DNA from: JBDKGH01 sp039798265
GTDB lineage: Bacteria; Bacteroidota; Bacteroidia; Flavobacteriales_D; Sanyastnellaceae
Reading direction: 5' to 3'
Length of the DNA: 61,069 bases
Assembly: GCA_039798265.1 (NCBI GenBank)
Contig: JBDKGH010000061.1
Location: 1 to 61,069 of the forward strand
Below, in pieces: positions 50,610 to 59,171 of this stretch (positions are counted from its first letter, which is position 1; every line of letters starts with the position of its first letter). The translations under genes and the position numbers were made by a program. The notes below the pieces were generated by a model. It was not told the origin of the DNA and did not search any database. It saw nothing but the letters and a program-made list of their open reading frames with translations.

Positions 50610-52073
50610 ATGCTGAAACGATTACTGTTTTCTATTGACCAATTGCAACCTCTTGACAGAGGACGTTGGCTAGCAGTAATTGCCCTGCTGAAAGGAATCT
50701 TATTCGCCTTACTCGCTTTTTATTTTGCTAAAAACTGGGAAGCAGAAAAGATAGTCTCGGGTATTGCCATTCATTCTGGTGATACTAATTCATACTTGCG
50801 CCCCATCCTAGATGTGATCAAGGGGAATGGTTACACCAGTATCTGCCGAATGCCTGGTCTATTGCCCATCTACGCACCGCTCGCCTTGCTTTTCGGCAAC
50901 ACTGCTGGTGAGGCAGCATTGGTGGTTGTTCAGTTCTTCCTTGCCGTCATCGCTGTTTATACACTTGCTAAATGGACCTTTGACATCAGTGGCTCCAAGC
51001 GGGCGTTTTTGGCTGTTCTCATATTGGCTTCCTTGAGCACCTTTACAGGTGTTTGGGATCACTATATCTACATGGAAAGCTTGAGTGTTTCGGCCTTGAT
51101 CATCGGACTCTATCAAGTGAAGCAGTTTTTGGCCAACAATCAGTGGTCTTATCTTTGGCAAGCGGCCATTCTGTTGGCTTGGTGTGTTTTTTTACGCCCC
51201 ATTTTAATCATGGTTTTTCCCGTTGTGCTGGTTTATGTGCTGGCACATTTTTATGGAAAAACAAGTTTTGTTAGCAAGGTAAAACGCCTTGTGGTATTGA
51301 TTTTCCCACTTCTACTAAGTATTGGAATATGGTCGGCCTATAGCAAAAACCGAACAGGCGAACGCATTATTTTACAAGGATCATTCGAACAGTGTTATCG
51401 CCAGATGCCAGAGCATCATCTGCATGTACGTGATCTAATGATTGCTTGGGGTGGCGATTTTCAAGAGTGGTCAGAAAACACAGAGTTTGCTTGGTTCATT
51501 CGAAAGAAAGAGAATAAAACTTTTGTTTTCCCCGATCGCATTTATACTTCAGCCTATAATTTAGATTCGCTCAAGGTGCTTCGTCAGCAGTATCAGCTAG
51601 CAGCAAATGATACGCTTACTGCGGAGCAAAGAGGAATAGCCATGGCAAAGGTGATAGATGCATCGGATCGCTTTTTAGCCTCTTTCAAAAAAGAAAAACC
51701 CTTCGATTATTGGGTGAAAAACAGGATTCTTTTACTTAAAAAGTTCATTGTTCCAGGGCATGTTGATAATCTGCCATTTGTTTCTGTAAATCAAATGTCG
51801 GCCGATCAATTCCTGATCAAGTTGTGGTCAGTCATCCTCTTTCATTTGGTTTTAGTGCTGGGCACACTCAGTGCACTGTACCTGTTTTTTACCCAAATGA
51901 AGCACTATTGGCTCTTAGCAGGATTTGCTTTGGCTACGATCTTTTTGTTGGGGCCTGTGCTTGGATTTATTGAGCAACGATACCTGGTTCCTGCCTACCC
52001 ACTTTTGTTGGTTTGCTTGGTCAATTTTATCAGTTCCTTTTTTGGCCGCTGGAAGTTCTTTCAGGCCAAATAA
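50610..52073 (+). CDS. polytopic membrane protein, probable GT-C fold glycosyltransferase
   Basis: 487 residues with about ten to eleven transmembrane helices. The first external loop has SGDTNSYLRPILD, an acidic motif as in GT-C enzymes such as ArnT and PMT, followed by ICRMPGLLPIYAPL, like the RMPGYP motif of that group. A large soluble loop (about 255-400) lies between helices. Likely uses a polyprenyl-phosphate sugar as donor to decorate a periplasmic acceptor, which fits the GT2 and ArnE/F-like genes 2.4 kb upstream. Exact family not recognised. Confidence 0.72.
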   Translation: MLKRLLFSIDQLQPLDRGRWLAVIALLKGILFALLAFYFAKNWEAEKIVSGIAIHSGDTNSYLRPILDVIKGNGYTSICRMPGLLPIYAPLALLFGNTAGEAALVVVQFFLAVIAVYTLAKWTFDISGSKRAFLAVLILASLSTFTGVWDHYIYMESLSVSALIIGLYQVKQFLANNQWSYLWQAAILLAWCVFLRPILIMVFPVVLVYVLAHFYGKTSFVSKVKRLVVLIFPLLLSIGIWSAYSKNRTGERIILQGSFEQCYRQMPEHHLHVRDLMIAWGGDFQEWSENTEFAWFIRKKENKTFVFPDRIYTSAYNLDSLKVLRQQYQLAANDTLTAEQRGIAMAKVIDASDRFLASFKKEKPFDYWVKNRILLLKKFIVPGHVDNLPFVSVNQMSADQFLIKLWSVILFHLVLVLGTLSALYLFFTQMKHYWLLAGFALATIFLLGPVLGFIEQRYLVPAYPLLLVCLVNFISSFFGRWKFFQAK

Positions 52074-52087
52074 GACAAGGGTTTTAT

Positions 52088-52095
52088 TACATTTG
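52088..52095 (+). promoter_or_regulatory. -7 promoter element, nearly leaderless SDR gene
   Basis: TACATTTG is an exact TAnnTTTG that ends 4 nt before the ATG at 52100, the same spacing as at 16377. An internal promoter for the last genes of the glycan cluster is plausible. Confidence 0.5.
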
Positions 52096-52099
52096 TTGT

Positions 52100-53104
52100 A
52101 TGAACAATAGCCTTCATGTATTAGTTACGGGCGGAGCTGGTTTCATTGGCTCGCATTTAGTGGATGCCCTGCTCGATCGCGGTCATCGTGTAACGGTGGT
52201 CGATAATTTGGTGAATGGTAAAAAACGCAATAATCGAGAAGCTGCTCAAAATGCGCGCTTCACTTTTGTAGAGGATTCGATTTTGAATAGCGAACGCATG
52301 CATGAGGTATGCAAAGGTGTAGACGTGGTCTATCACTTAGCATGCTTAGGGGTGAGACATTCGTTGCATAGCCCATTCGAAAATCACCGTGTGAATGCAG
52401 AAGGATCTTTAGTGGTCCTCGAAGCTGCACGTCAGAATGGGGTCAAGAAGTTTTTTTACATTTCTACATCTGAAATTTATGGCGACATCAAAGAGTTTCC
52501 TATTGCCGAAAACGGTGTCCCTTTGCCTAAAACGGTCTATGGTAGCAGTAAATTGGCTGGTGAAAACTACGCTTACTCTTATCACGTTTGTTTTGGTTTG
52601 GATGTAACCATCACGCGCATTTTCAATAATTATGGACCTCGCGCTCACTACGAAGGAGATGCTGGCGAAGTGATCCCTCGCAGCATCGTAAATATGCTTT
52701 ATGGAAAAGCTCCTATTGTGTTTGGCGATGGTTCTGTTACGCGTGATTTTTTCTATGTAAAAGATACCGCACGCGCCTTGTGCGATTTGATCGAGGTGAA
52801 AGGTATATCGGGTGAAATTATCAATATCGGAACAGGTGAAGAAGTGACCATGAAATCACTTCTGCAAGAGCTCATCGAATTGATGGGATTAGCCAATGAA
52901 ATGGCGATCGATTTTCAGCCTGATCGTCCGGCGGATGTTCCGCGTTTGTGGGTAAATCCTGCGAAATTTATAGGCCTGACACAATTCAAAGCTTCGGTTA
53001 CTTTTGAAGAAGGTTTAAAAGAAACGATTGCCTATTACCGCGAGTTGATGGCTGATCAAAATTTGATCGAAGAAGTTAAAGTTAGAAACTGGGAAGTGCA
53101 GTAA
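52100..53104 (+). CDS. NAD-dependent epimerase/dehydratase (extended SDR)
   Basis: 334 residues from ATG at 52100; the frame is open from 52013, but MNNSLHVLVTGGAGFIGSHL is the expected start. Rossmann motif GGAGFIG, the catalytic Ser in FYISTSEIYGD, and the Tyr-Lys pair in VYGSSK; IFNNYGPRAHYEGDAGEVIP and FGDGSVTRDFFYVKD are conserved in sugar-nucleotide 4-epimerases and 4,6-dehydratases. The following aminotransferase suggests it makes a keto sugar nucleotide for transamination, as in LegB/LegC or WecE-type routes. Exact substrate undecided. Confidence 0.88.
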   Translation: MNNSLHVLVTGGAGFIGSHLVDALLDRGHRVTVVDNLVNGKKRNNREAAQNARFTFVEDSILNSERMHEVCKGVDVVYHLACLGVRHSLHSPFENHRVNAEGSLVVLEAARQNGVKKFFYISTSEIYGDIKEFPIAENGVPLPKTVYGSSKLAGENYAYSYHVCFGLDVTITRIFNNYGPRAHYEGDAGEVIPRSIVNMLYGKAPIVFGDGSVTRDFFYVKDTARALCDLIEVKGISGEIINIGTGEEVTMKSLLQELIELMGLANEMAIDFQPDRPADVPRLWVNPAKFIGLTQFKASVTFEEGLKETIAYYRELMADQNLIEEVKVRNWEVQ

Positions 53105-53123
53105 TTTCCCTCAATAGATTCCT

Positions 53124-54257
53124 ATGAAAATTCCGGTTGCAAAACCTTTTCTTTCTACTGAAGAAGCACAACTTGCTTACGACACTATACTCACCAATTG
53201 GGTAACACAAGGTCCACGCGTAGCAGAATTTGAAGAAAAATTTGCTGCTTATGTGGGAACAGAGTACGCCGTAGCAGTGAGCAATTGTACTACAGGCCTT
53301 CACTTGGCTATGATCGTTGCTGGCGTTGGTGCAGGCGATGAGGTGATTTGTCCCTCGATGAGTTACATCGCTACAGCAAATGCCATTATGTACGTGGGTG
53401 CTACACCCGTTTTTGCCGAGGTTAATCCCGTTACATACAACATTGATGTAGCGGATGCGGAAAGGAAAATAACGCCAAAGACAAAAGCCATTTTGATCGT
53501 GCATCAAATTGGAATGCCCGCTGATATTGACGCTTTCCGTGCGCTGTGCGACAAGCATCAATTGATACTCATCGAAGATGCCGCATGTGCTGCTGGTTCT
53601 TCTTATAAGGGCAAAAAAATTGGATCACATAGCGATTTAGTGTGTTTCTCGTTTCATCCCCGAAAAGTGATTACTACGGGTGACGGTGGTATGGTTACGA
53701 CACATCGCGAAGATTGGTACAATCGATTGAAGCTTCTACGTCAGCATGGCATGAGTGTGAATGATCGCACTCGTCACTTAAGTGATAAAGTGATCATTGA
53801 GGATCACTTGGAAGTAGGCTTCAATTATCGCCTGACCGATATTCAAGCTGCTGTGGGGATTAAACAACTCGAACGATTGGATGGACTGGTGAGCGAGCGT
53901 CGTCGAATAGCGGAACTATACCACGCGGCCTTTGCTGATATTCCATTTATTCGTTTGCCCAAAGAAGAAGAAGGGTACTTTACTACCTACCAATCATACA
54001 GCATTTACTTGTTGGCTGACTGTCCCATAGAACGCAATCAGTTGATGCAAGAATTGCTGGATGTAGGAATAGCAACCCGCCGAGGTGTAATGACTTCTCA
54101 CCGCGAGTCGGCCTACAAAGATCGAATGCCTGGACTAAAATTACCCGTTTCAGAAGAAGCGAGTGATCGGAGTATCATCATTCCTCTTTACGTGCCTATG
54201 AGCCAAGAAGAGATTGATTATGTGATTCATCATATTCGCCGTTGCTTAGGTTTCTAA
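53124..54257 (+). CDS. DegT/DnrJ/EryC1 sugar aminotransferase (second copy)
   Basis: 377 residues. PLP lysine Lys181 in VCFSFHPRKVITTGDGG; Asp152 in IEDAACAAGSSYKG; phosphate-binding SNCTTGLHLAM. Clearly different from the enzyme at 45514: it has a 33-residue insertion (DRTRHLSDKVIIEDHLEVGFNY) and HPRK instead of YPGK, resembling PseC/LegC/ArnB-like C4-aminotransferases. It follows the SDR gene by 19 nt and probably aminates its product. Two aminotransferases in one cluster point to two different amino sugars. Confidence 0.92.
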   Translation: MKIPVAKPFLSTEEAQLAYDTILTNWVTQGPRVAEFEEKFAAYVGTEYAVAVSNCTTGLHLAMIVAGVGAGDEVICPSMSYIATANAIMYVGATPVFAEVNPVTYNIDVADAERKITPKTKAILIVHQIGMPADIDAFRALCDKHQLILIEDAACAAGSSYKGKKIGSHSDLVCFSFHPRKVITTGDGGMVTTHREDWYNRLKLLRQHGMSVNDRTRHLSDKVIIEDHLEVGFNYRLTDIQAAVGIKQLERLDGLVSERRRIAELYHAAFADIPFIRLPKEEEGYFTTYQSYSIYLLADCPIERNQLMQELLDVGIATRRGVMTSHRESAYKDRMPGLKLPVSEEASDRSIIIPLYVPMSQEEIDYVIHHIRRCLGF

Positions 54258-54273
54258 AAAAGGAGATAACCGA

Positions 54274-55467
54274 ATGATCATTCTGTTTGAAGATAAAGAT
54301 GTTGCTCATTTTTACCCATTGGCTCTCACTCGTCCAATGAGTGAATTGCGTATGGGGGTTTTGAAGAACAGTGAGCGTTGGGCTATGGCCACGGCCTTCA
54401 AAGTATCACATACGACACGTGATTATTTAAAGCCGCTTTATCCAGAATCGAAAAAGGATGAAGGCTTCTTGATCAACGCTCGTTTATTGCCTTCTGCAGA
54501 AGTATGGGAAACCATAAAAGAATTACCGGCAGGGCATATGCTTGTGCATCAGCAACATGTCTTAGCTTTTCACTTTTCTCCTGAATACACCTCGTTCGAT
54601 CAGGTGATACAAAAAGTGGACTTCCCAACGAAACCCTTGTTTTTGGAGAAAATCACCGACCTGTTTTCATTGAATGCTGAAGCGATCAAGCTCGATTTTA
54701 AATTAGTAACTCAAGGTCGCCCTTCGGCGGCATTACCAGATCATTGCCGCATCATAGGTAATGCTGATCGGTTGTTTATAGAAGAGGGAGCAACAGTGCT
54801 TTGCTCTACTTTTAATGTGACCGAAGGTCCTATTTATATTGCAAAAGACGCCGAAGTAATGGAAGGGAGTTTAGTGCGCGGGCCTTTTGTATTGGGAGAA
54901 CATTCTCAGCTTAAAATGGGCACCAAGGTTTATACGGGCACTTCCATTGGCCCTCATTGCAAAGTAGGTGGCGAAATATCCAATTCTTTGATCATGGGCT
55001 TCTCAAACAAAGCTCACGACGGTTTCTTGGGTAATTCCATTTTAGGCGAATGGTGCAACTTGGGTGCTGACACCAATAACAGCAATCTCAAGAACAATTA
55101 TTCAAATGTTCGCATTTGGAATTATGCCGATAAAACTTACGCCGATACGGGTCTTACATTTTGTGGACTAATCATGGGCGATCACTCCAAATGCGGTATC
55201 AATACCATGTTCAATACCGGAACCGTAGTAGGAGTGAGTGCCAATATTTTTGGAGGCGGTTTTCCTCCGAAGCACATTCCCTCTTTCGGTTGGGGTGGCA
55301 GTGAAGGCTTATCTATTTATGATTTGAATAAGGCCTTTGCCACGGCTGCCAAAGTATTTGGACGCCGATCTTTGGAGTTTGATCAAGCCAATCGTGACAT
55401 GCTGTCAGCCATTTATGAAATGACCATTTCCGACCGCGAAATGGCAGGAAAAGATCAGGGCGAATAA
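54274..55467 (+). CDS. alternative GlmU (Bacteroidota-type sugar nucleotidyltransferase/acetyltransferase)
   Basis: 397 residues. The N-terminal part (IILFEDKDVAHFYPLALTRP, MSELRMGVLKNSERW) is a shortened nucleotidyltransferase domain of the TIGR03991 group, without the classic LxAGxGTRM motif. The C-terminal part is a left-handed beta-helix (VRGPFVLGEHSQLKMGTKVY, ISNSLIMGFSNKAHDGFLGN, NNNSNLKNNYSNVRIW). Predicted to make UDP-GlcNAc from GlcN-1-P in place of standard GlmU, feeding both murein and the glycan cluster. It lies 17 nt after the aminotransferase gene. Confidence 0.87.
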   Translation: MIILFEDKDVAHFYPLALTRPMSELRMGVLKNSERWAMATAFKVSHTTRDYLKPLYPESKKDEGFLINARLLPSAEVWETIKELPAGHMLVHQQHVLAFHFSPEYTSFDQVIQKVDFPTKPLFLEKITDLFSLNAEAIKLDFKLVTQGRPSAALPDHCRIIGNADRLFIEEGATVLCSTFNVTEGPIYIAKDAEVMEGSLVRGPFVLGEHSQLKMGTKVYTGTSIGPHCKVGGEISNSLIMGFSNKAHDGFLGNSILGEWCNLGADTNNSNLKNNYSNVRIWNYADKTYADTGLTFCGLIMGDHSKCGINTMFNTGTVVGVSANIFGGGFPPKHIPSFGWGGSEGLSIYDLNKAFATAAKVFGRRSLEFDQANRDMLSAIYEMTISDREMAGKDQGE

Positions 55468-55546
55468 GCACAAACCGACAAGTCGTCAGATTCTAGCTGA
55501 TGGCACTATGGTTGAGTGCCGACGATTTCCAATTAGCATACGATCT

Positions 55547-57988
55547 ATGATAAACGATAATGAGGTTTTTTTCTTGGGTGAAGAGGATTCAATGGATCAT
55601 GAGTTCATTCCACTTATATCTCCCGAAGATGAAGACCAAATGGATAAAGAGCACACACCTGAGGTGTTGCCCATTTTGCCTTTGAGAAACACCGTTCTTT
55701 TTCCCGGTGTGGTGATACCCATTACGGTAGGGCGAGATAAGTCCATAAAGCTGATTCAGGATGCCAACAAAGGCAATAAAACCATTGGCGTAGTTGCTCA
55801 AACAAATCCTGATTTAGAAGAACCCGCTTTTACAGATCTTCATAAAATAGGCACACAAGCCACCATCATGCGCATGCTTAAAATGCCTGATGGAAGTACT
55901 ACGGTTATTTTACAAGGAAAAAAACGTTTCGAGATTGTGGGCCTGGTGTCATCCGATCCTTATTTCCAAGCACAAGTGACAGAGTTTCCTGAAACCAACA
56001 GAAACGACGATAGCAAAGCGCAACAAGCCATGTTCGAATCGCTGAAAGATCATGCGATGAAGATCATTCAGCTCGCTCCCGATATTCCAAGTGAAGCCTC
56101 GGTGGCTATGAAGAACATAAACGGCTTGAGTTTTTTGACCAACTTTATTTCGTCTAATATGCGCGCCGGCGTGCAAGAAAAGCAGGCGCTGCTCGAGTTG
56201 GCCGATTTGGAAGAAAGAGCGAAAAAAGTGCTTGAACATTTGGGACGTGAGTTGCAAATGTTAGAGATGAAAAATGAAATTCAAAAGAAGGTTCATACAG
56301 ATATTTCCAAGCAACAGCGAGAGTATTTTCTTCAGCAACAAATGAAGCAAATACAAGATGAGTTGGGGGCTAATCCGATTAAAGAGGAAATCGAAGAAAA
56401 AAGAAAAAGAGCCCAATTCAAAAAATGGCCCGACGCCGTACAAAAGGCGTTTGAAAAAGAAATTGGAAAACTTGAACGCATGAATCCGCAAGCGGCGGAG
56501 TTTAGTGTTCAAGCGAACTACATCGACACCTTGCTCGATCTTCCGTGGTCTGAATATTCGGATGATAATTTTGATTTGAAACATGCGAAGGAAGTCTTGG
56601 ATCGCGATCATTTCGGTCTAGAAAAAGTGAAGGAGCGCATCATTGAGCATTTGGCTGTTTTGAAAATCAAAGGAGATATGAAATCTCCCATCATTTGTTT
56701 GTACGGCCCTCCTGGTGTGGGTAAAACATCGCTTGGTAAATCGATCGCTGAAGCTTTAGGCAGAAAGTATGTACGCATGTCACTCGGTGGTTTGCATGAT
56801 GAAGCAGAAATTCGTGGACACCGTAAAACCTACATCGGGGCTATGCCGGGTCGTCTGTTACAGAGCTTGAAAAAAGGAGGTACCTCAAATCCTCTTTTCG
56901 TTCTCGATGAAATAGATAAACTTGGTCAAGGCGTGCATGGCGATCCTAGTTCAGCTTTGCTCGAAGTGCTCGATCCTGAGCAAAACCATGCTTTTTATGA
57001 TAATTATGTAGAGTTGGATTACGACTTGTCCAAAGTGATGTTCATCGCTACATCGAACTCCTTGAGCACTATTCAACCAGCCTTACGCGATCGGTTAGAA
57101 ATTATTGAGGTGAATGGCTACACAGTGGAAGAAAAGCTCGAGATCGCGAAGCGACACCTCGTGCCTAAGCAACTTCGTGAAAATGGTTTGACGGAAAAAC
57201 AAATAAGCATACCGGATGAAATGGTCGTGAAACTCATTGAAGAGTACACGAATGAATCGGGCGTGCGTTCCTTGGAAAAACGAATTGGTAAGTTGGTTCG
57301 CCATCGTGCCAAACAAATTGCTCTAGAGGAAAAATTCAAAGCCACCATTACAGCCGATGATGTACACAAGGTGCATGGGCCGAGCCATGAGCGCGATAAG
57401 TACGATGATAATGATGTGGCGGGAGTGGTAACAGGTTTAGCTTGGACGCCAACCGGGGGTGATATTCTATTCATTGAAACCTCCATAACCAAAGGCAAAG
57501 GCAAGCTAACACTGACGGGCAATTTAGGCGATGTGATGAAAGAGTCGGCCTTGATTGCAATGGAGTATTTAAAGGCCCATGCTGACATGCTCGATATGGA
57601 GCAAGAAGTTTTTGATAAATGGAACATTCACATTCACGTGCCGCAAGGCGCGGTTCCGAAGGACGGCCCTTCAGCCGGTATAACCATGCTTACCGCATTG
57701 GCTTCTATCTTTACCCAGCGCAAGGTGAAAAAGTACCTAGCGATGACAGGTGAAATTACCCTGCGCGGCAAAGTATTGCCTGTTGGTGGAGTGAAGGAGA
57801 AAATTTTGGCGGCGAAGCGTGCCGGAATCAAAGAAATAATCATGTCGGAGAAGAACCGAAAAGACGTGGAGGAAATCAACGAACGTTACCTCAAAGGCTT
57901 GAAATTCCATTATGTCCGAGAAATGTACGAGGTAATTGAGAAGTCATTACTCAAGGAAAAAGTGAGCGGAGCCATCAAAGTAAACTAA
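55547..57988 (+). CDS. lon: ATP-dependent protease Lon
   Basis: 813 residues from ATG at 55547 (MINDNEVFFLG); the frame is open from 55508. N-terminal substrate-binding domain from ILPLRNTVLFPGVVIP, coiled coil, AAA+ domain with Walker A GPPGVGKTS (Lys393) and Walker B FVLDEIDK, and the protease domain with catalytic Ser709 in PKDGPSAG and Lys752 in GGVKEKILAA. Degrades misfolded and regulatory proteins. Not part of the glycan pathway; 79 nt separate it from the GlmU-like gene, without an exact -7 element. Confidence 0.96.
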   Translation: MINDNEVFFLGEEDSMDHEFIPLISPEDEDQMDKEHTPEVLPILPLRNTVLFPGVVIPITVGRDKSIKLIQDANKGNKTIGVVAQTNPDLEEPAFTDLHKIGTQATIMRMLKMPDGSTTVILQGKKRFEIVGLVSSDPYFQAQVTEFPETNRNDDSKAQQAMFESLKDHAMKIIQLAPDIPSEASVAMKNINGLSFLTNFISSNMRAGVQEKQALLELADLEERAKKVLEHLGRELQMLEMKNEIQKKVHTDISKQQREYFLQQQMKQIQDELGANPIKEEIEEKRKRAQFKKWPDAVQKAFEKEIGKLERMNPQAAEFSVQANYIDTLLDLPWSEYSDDNFDLKHAKEVLDRDHFGLEKVKERIIEHLAVLKIKGDMKSPIICLYGPPGVGKTSLGKSIAEALGRKYVRMSLGGLHDEAEIRGHRKTYIGAMPGRLLQSLKKGGTSNPLFVLDEIDKLGQGVHGDPSSALLEVLDPEQNHAFYDNYVELDYDLSKVMFIATSNSLSTIQPALRDRLEIIEVNGYTVEEKLEIAKRHLVPKQLRENGLTEKQISIPDEMVVKLIEEYTNESGVRSLEKRIGKLVRHRAKQIALEEKFKATITADDVHKVHGPSHERDKYDDNDVAGVVTGLAWTPTGGDILFIETSITKGKGKLTLTGNLGDVMKESALIAMEYLKAHADMLDMEQEVFDKWNIHIHVPQGAVPKDGPSAGITMLTALASIFTQRKVKKYLAMTGEITLRGKVLPVGGVKEKILAAKRAGIKEIIMSEKNRKDVEEINERYLKGLKFHYVREMYEVIEKSLLKEKVSGAIKVN

Positions 57989-58041
57989 TGTTTTTTTCAA
58001 AGAATAAAATACTTTTTTGAGAATTGCGTTTTCTTTGCCCT

Positions 58042-59079
58042 ATGACCGCTAACCGCCTGCTCTTTTTATGGATGTCTCTTTTGTCTAGTTTGGGCTTATC
58101 TGCCCAGATAGGAGGAAATGCAGCTTTTTCATCCCTTAATATTCAAGGCTCTGCTCGCGTAGCGGCTTTGGGAGGCAATATTATTTCCATCAAAGACGGT
58201 GATATCAACTTGGTGGCTACCAATCCCGCACTGATTGATTCTACGATTCATGGCAAATTGGCCTTGAGTTATGTCGATTACTTCGATGGAATTAATTTGG
58301 GATATGCCTCATACGCGCACAAACTCAAAAATCCACGAACCACTTTTTCGGGAACGTTTCAATACATTAGCTACGGACAAATGGCCGAGTTAGATGGTTT
58401 GGGTAATGAAATCGGTCAATTTTCGGCGGGTGATTATGCCTTGGTTACTGGAATAGGCCATCAAGTGGATTCATTGTGGAGTATCGGTGCCAATTGGAAA
58501 AATGTATTTTCAAGCTTGGGTAGCTATAACTCTTATGCAACCGCATTCGATTTTGGAGCTACTTATCAGAAGGCTTCACGCAATTTTTCTGCTGGATTTG
58601 TTTTGAAAAATGTGGGTGTTCAAGTGGTGACCTTTAATGATTCTATTCGCGAGAAACTCCCCATAGAACTTCAGGTTGGTATTTCGAAACGTCCACGCCA
58701 TGCTCCATTTCGATTCTCCTTGACATTCGAAAATTTACAAAAATGGAATTTGCGTTATGAAGACCCTAACGCCCGAGTAGTGACTGATCCGGTGACGGGA
58801 GAAGTAATAGAAGATAATACATGGGAATTCGGAGATAACCTTATGCGTCACGTGGTAATTGGAACCGAATTCTTATTATCCGATAATTTTCATATCCAAA
58901 TAGGGTATAACTACCGCCGACGCCAAGAGTTAAAACTCGCTGATAAACCGGCCACTGCTGGTTTGTCTTTCGGACTTGGTCTCAATCTTAAACGGTTTAG
59001 TATGGCCTATGGCCGCGCGGTGTATCATGCTGCTGGCCCTTCTAACCATTTGACGCTTTCTCTTCGACTGCATCAATAG
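58042..59079 (+). CDS. porQ: type IX secretion system protein PorQ
   Basis: 345 residues from ATG at 58042; the frame is open from a TTG at 58024. Signal peptide ends at GLSAQ. Landmarks of the PorV/PorQ family: AFSSLNIQGSARVAALGGN near the mature N-terminus, DINLVATNPALID, and a beta-barrel pattern with GYNYRRRQELKL and LRLHQ at the end. PorQ holds the sortase PorZ-type partner at the surface in type IX systems, so this fits the two sorting-domain proteins in the window. A one-mismatch -7 element TTTCTTTG is at 58030-58037. Confidence 0.88.
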   Translation: MTANRLLFLWMSLLSSLGLSAQIGGNAAFSSLNIQGSARVAALGGNIISIKDGDINLVATNPALIDSTIHGKLALSYVDYFDGINLGYASYAHKLKNPRTTFSGTFQYISYGQMAELDGLGNEIGQFSAGDYALVTGIGHQVDSLWSIGANWKNVFSSLGSYNSYATAFDFGATYQKASRNFSAGFVLKNVGVQVVTFNDSIREKLPIELQVGISKRPRHAPFRFSLTFENLQKWNLRYEDPNARVVTDPVTGEVIEDNTWEFGDNLMRHVVIGTEFLLSDNFHIQIGYNYRRRQELKLADKPATAGLSFGLGLNLKRFSMAYGRAVYHAAGPSNHLTLSLRLHQ

Positions 59080-59171
59080 TTTTTCTTTCGTTTTGTGTAT
59101 CCTTTTTTTTCTTAAGTTAGCAAGACCTTAACTAATTGTTCGCCTTGCAGCGGACACTTAACTTGCTAGCC

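Noticed and set aside
57989..58041. Terminator between lon and porQ
   Set aside because: CAAAG and CTTTTTTG arms are too short and imperfect to call.
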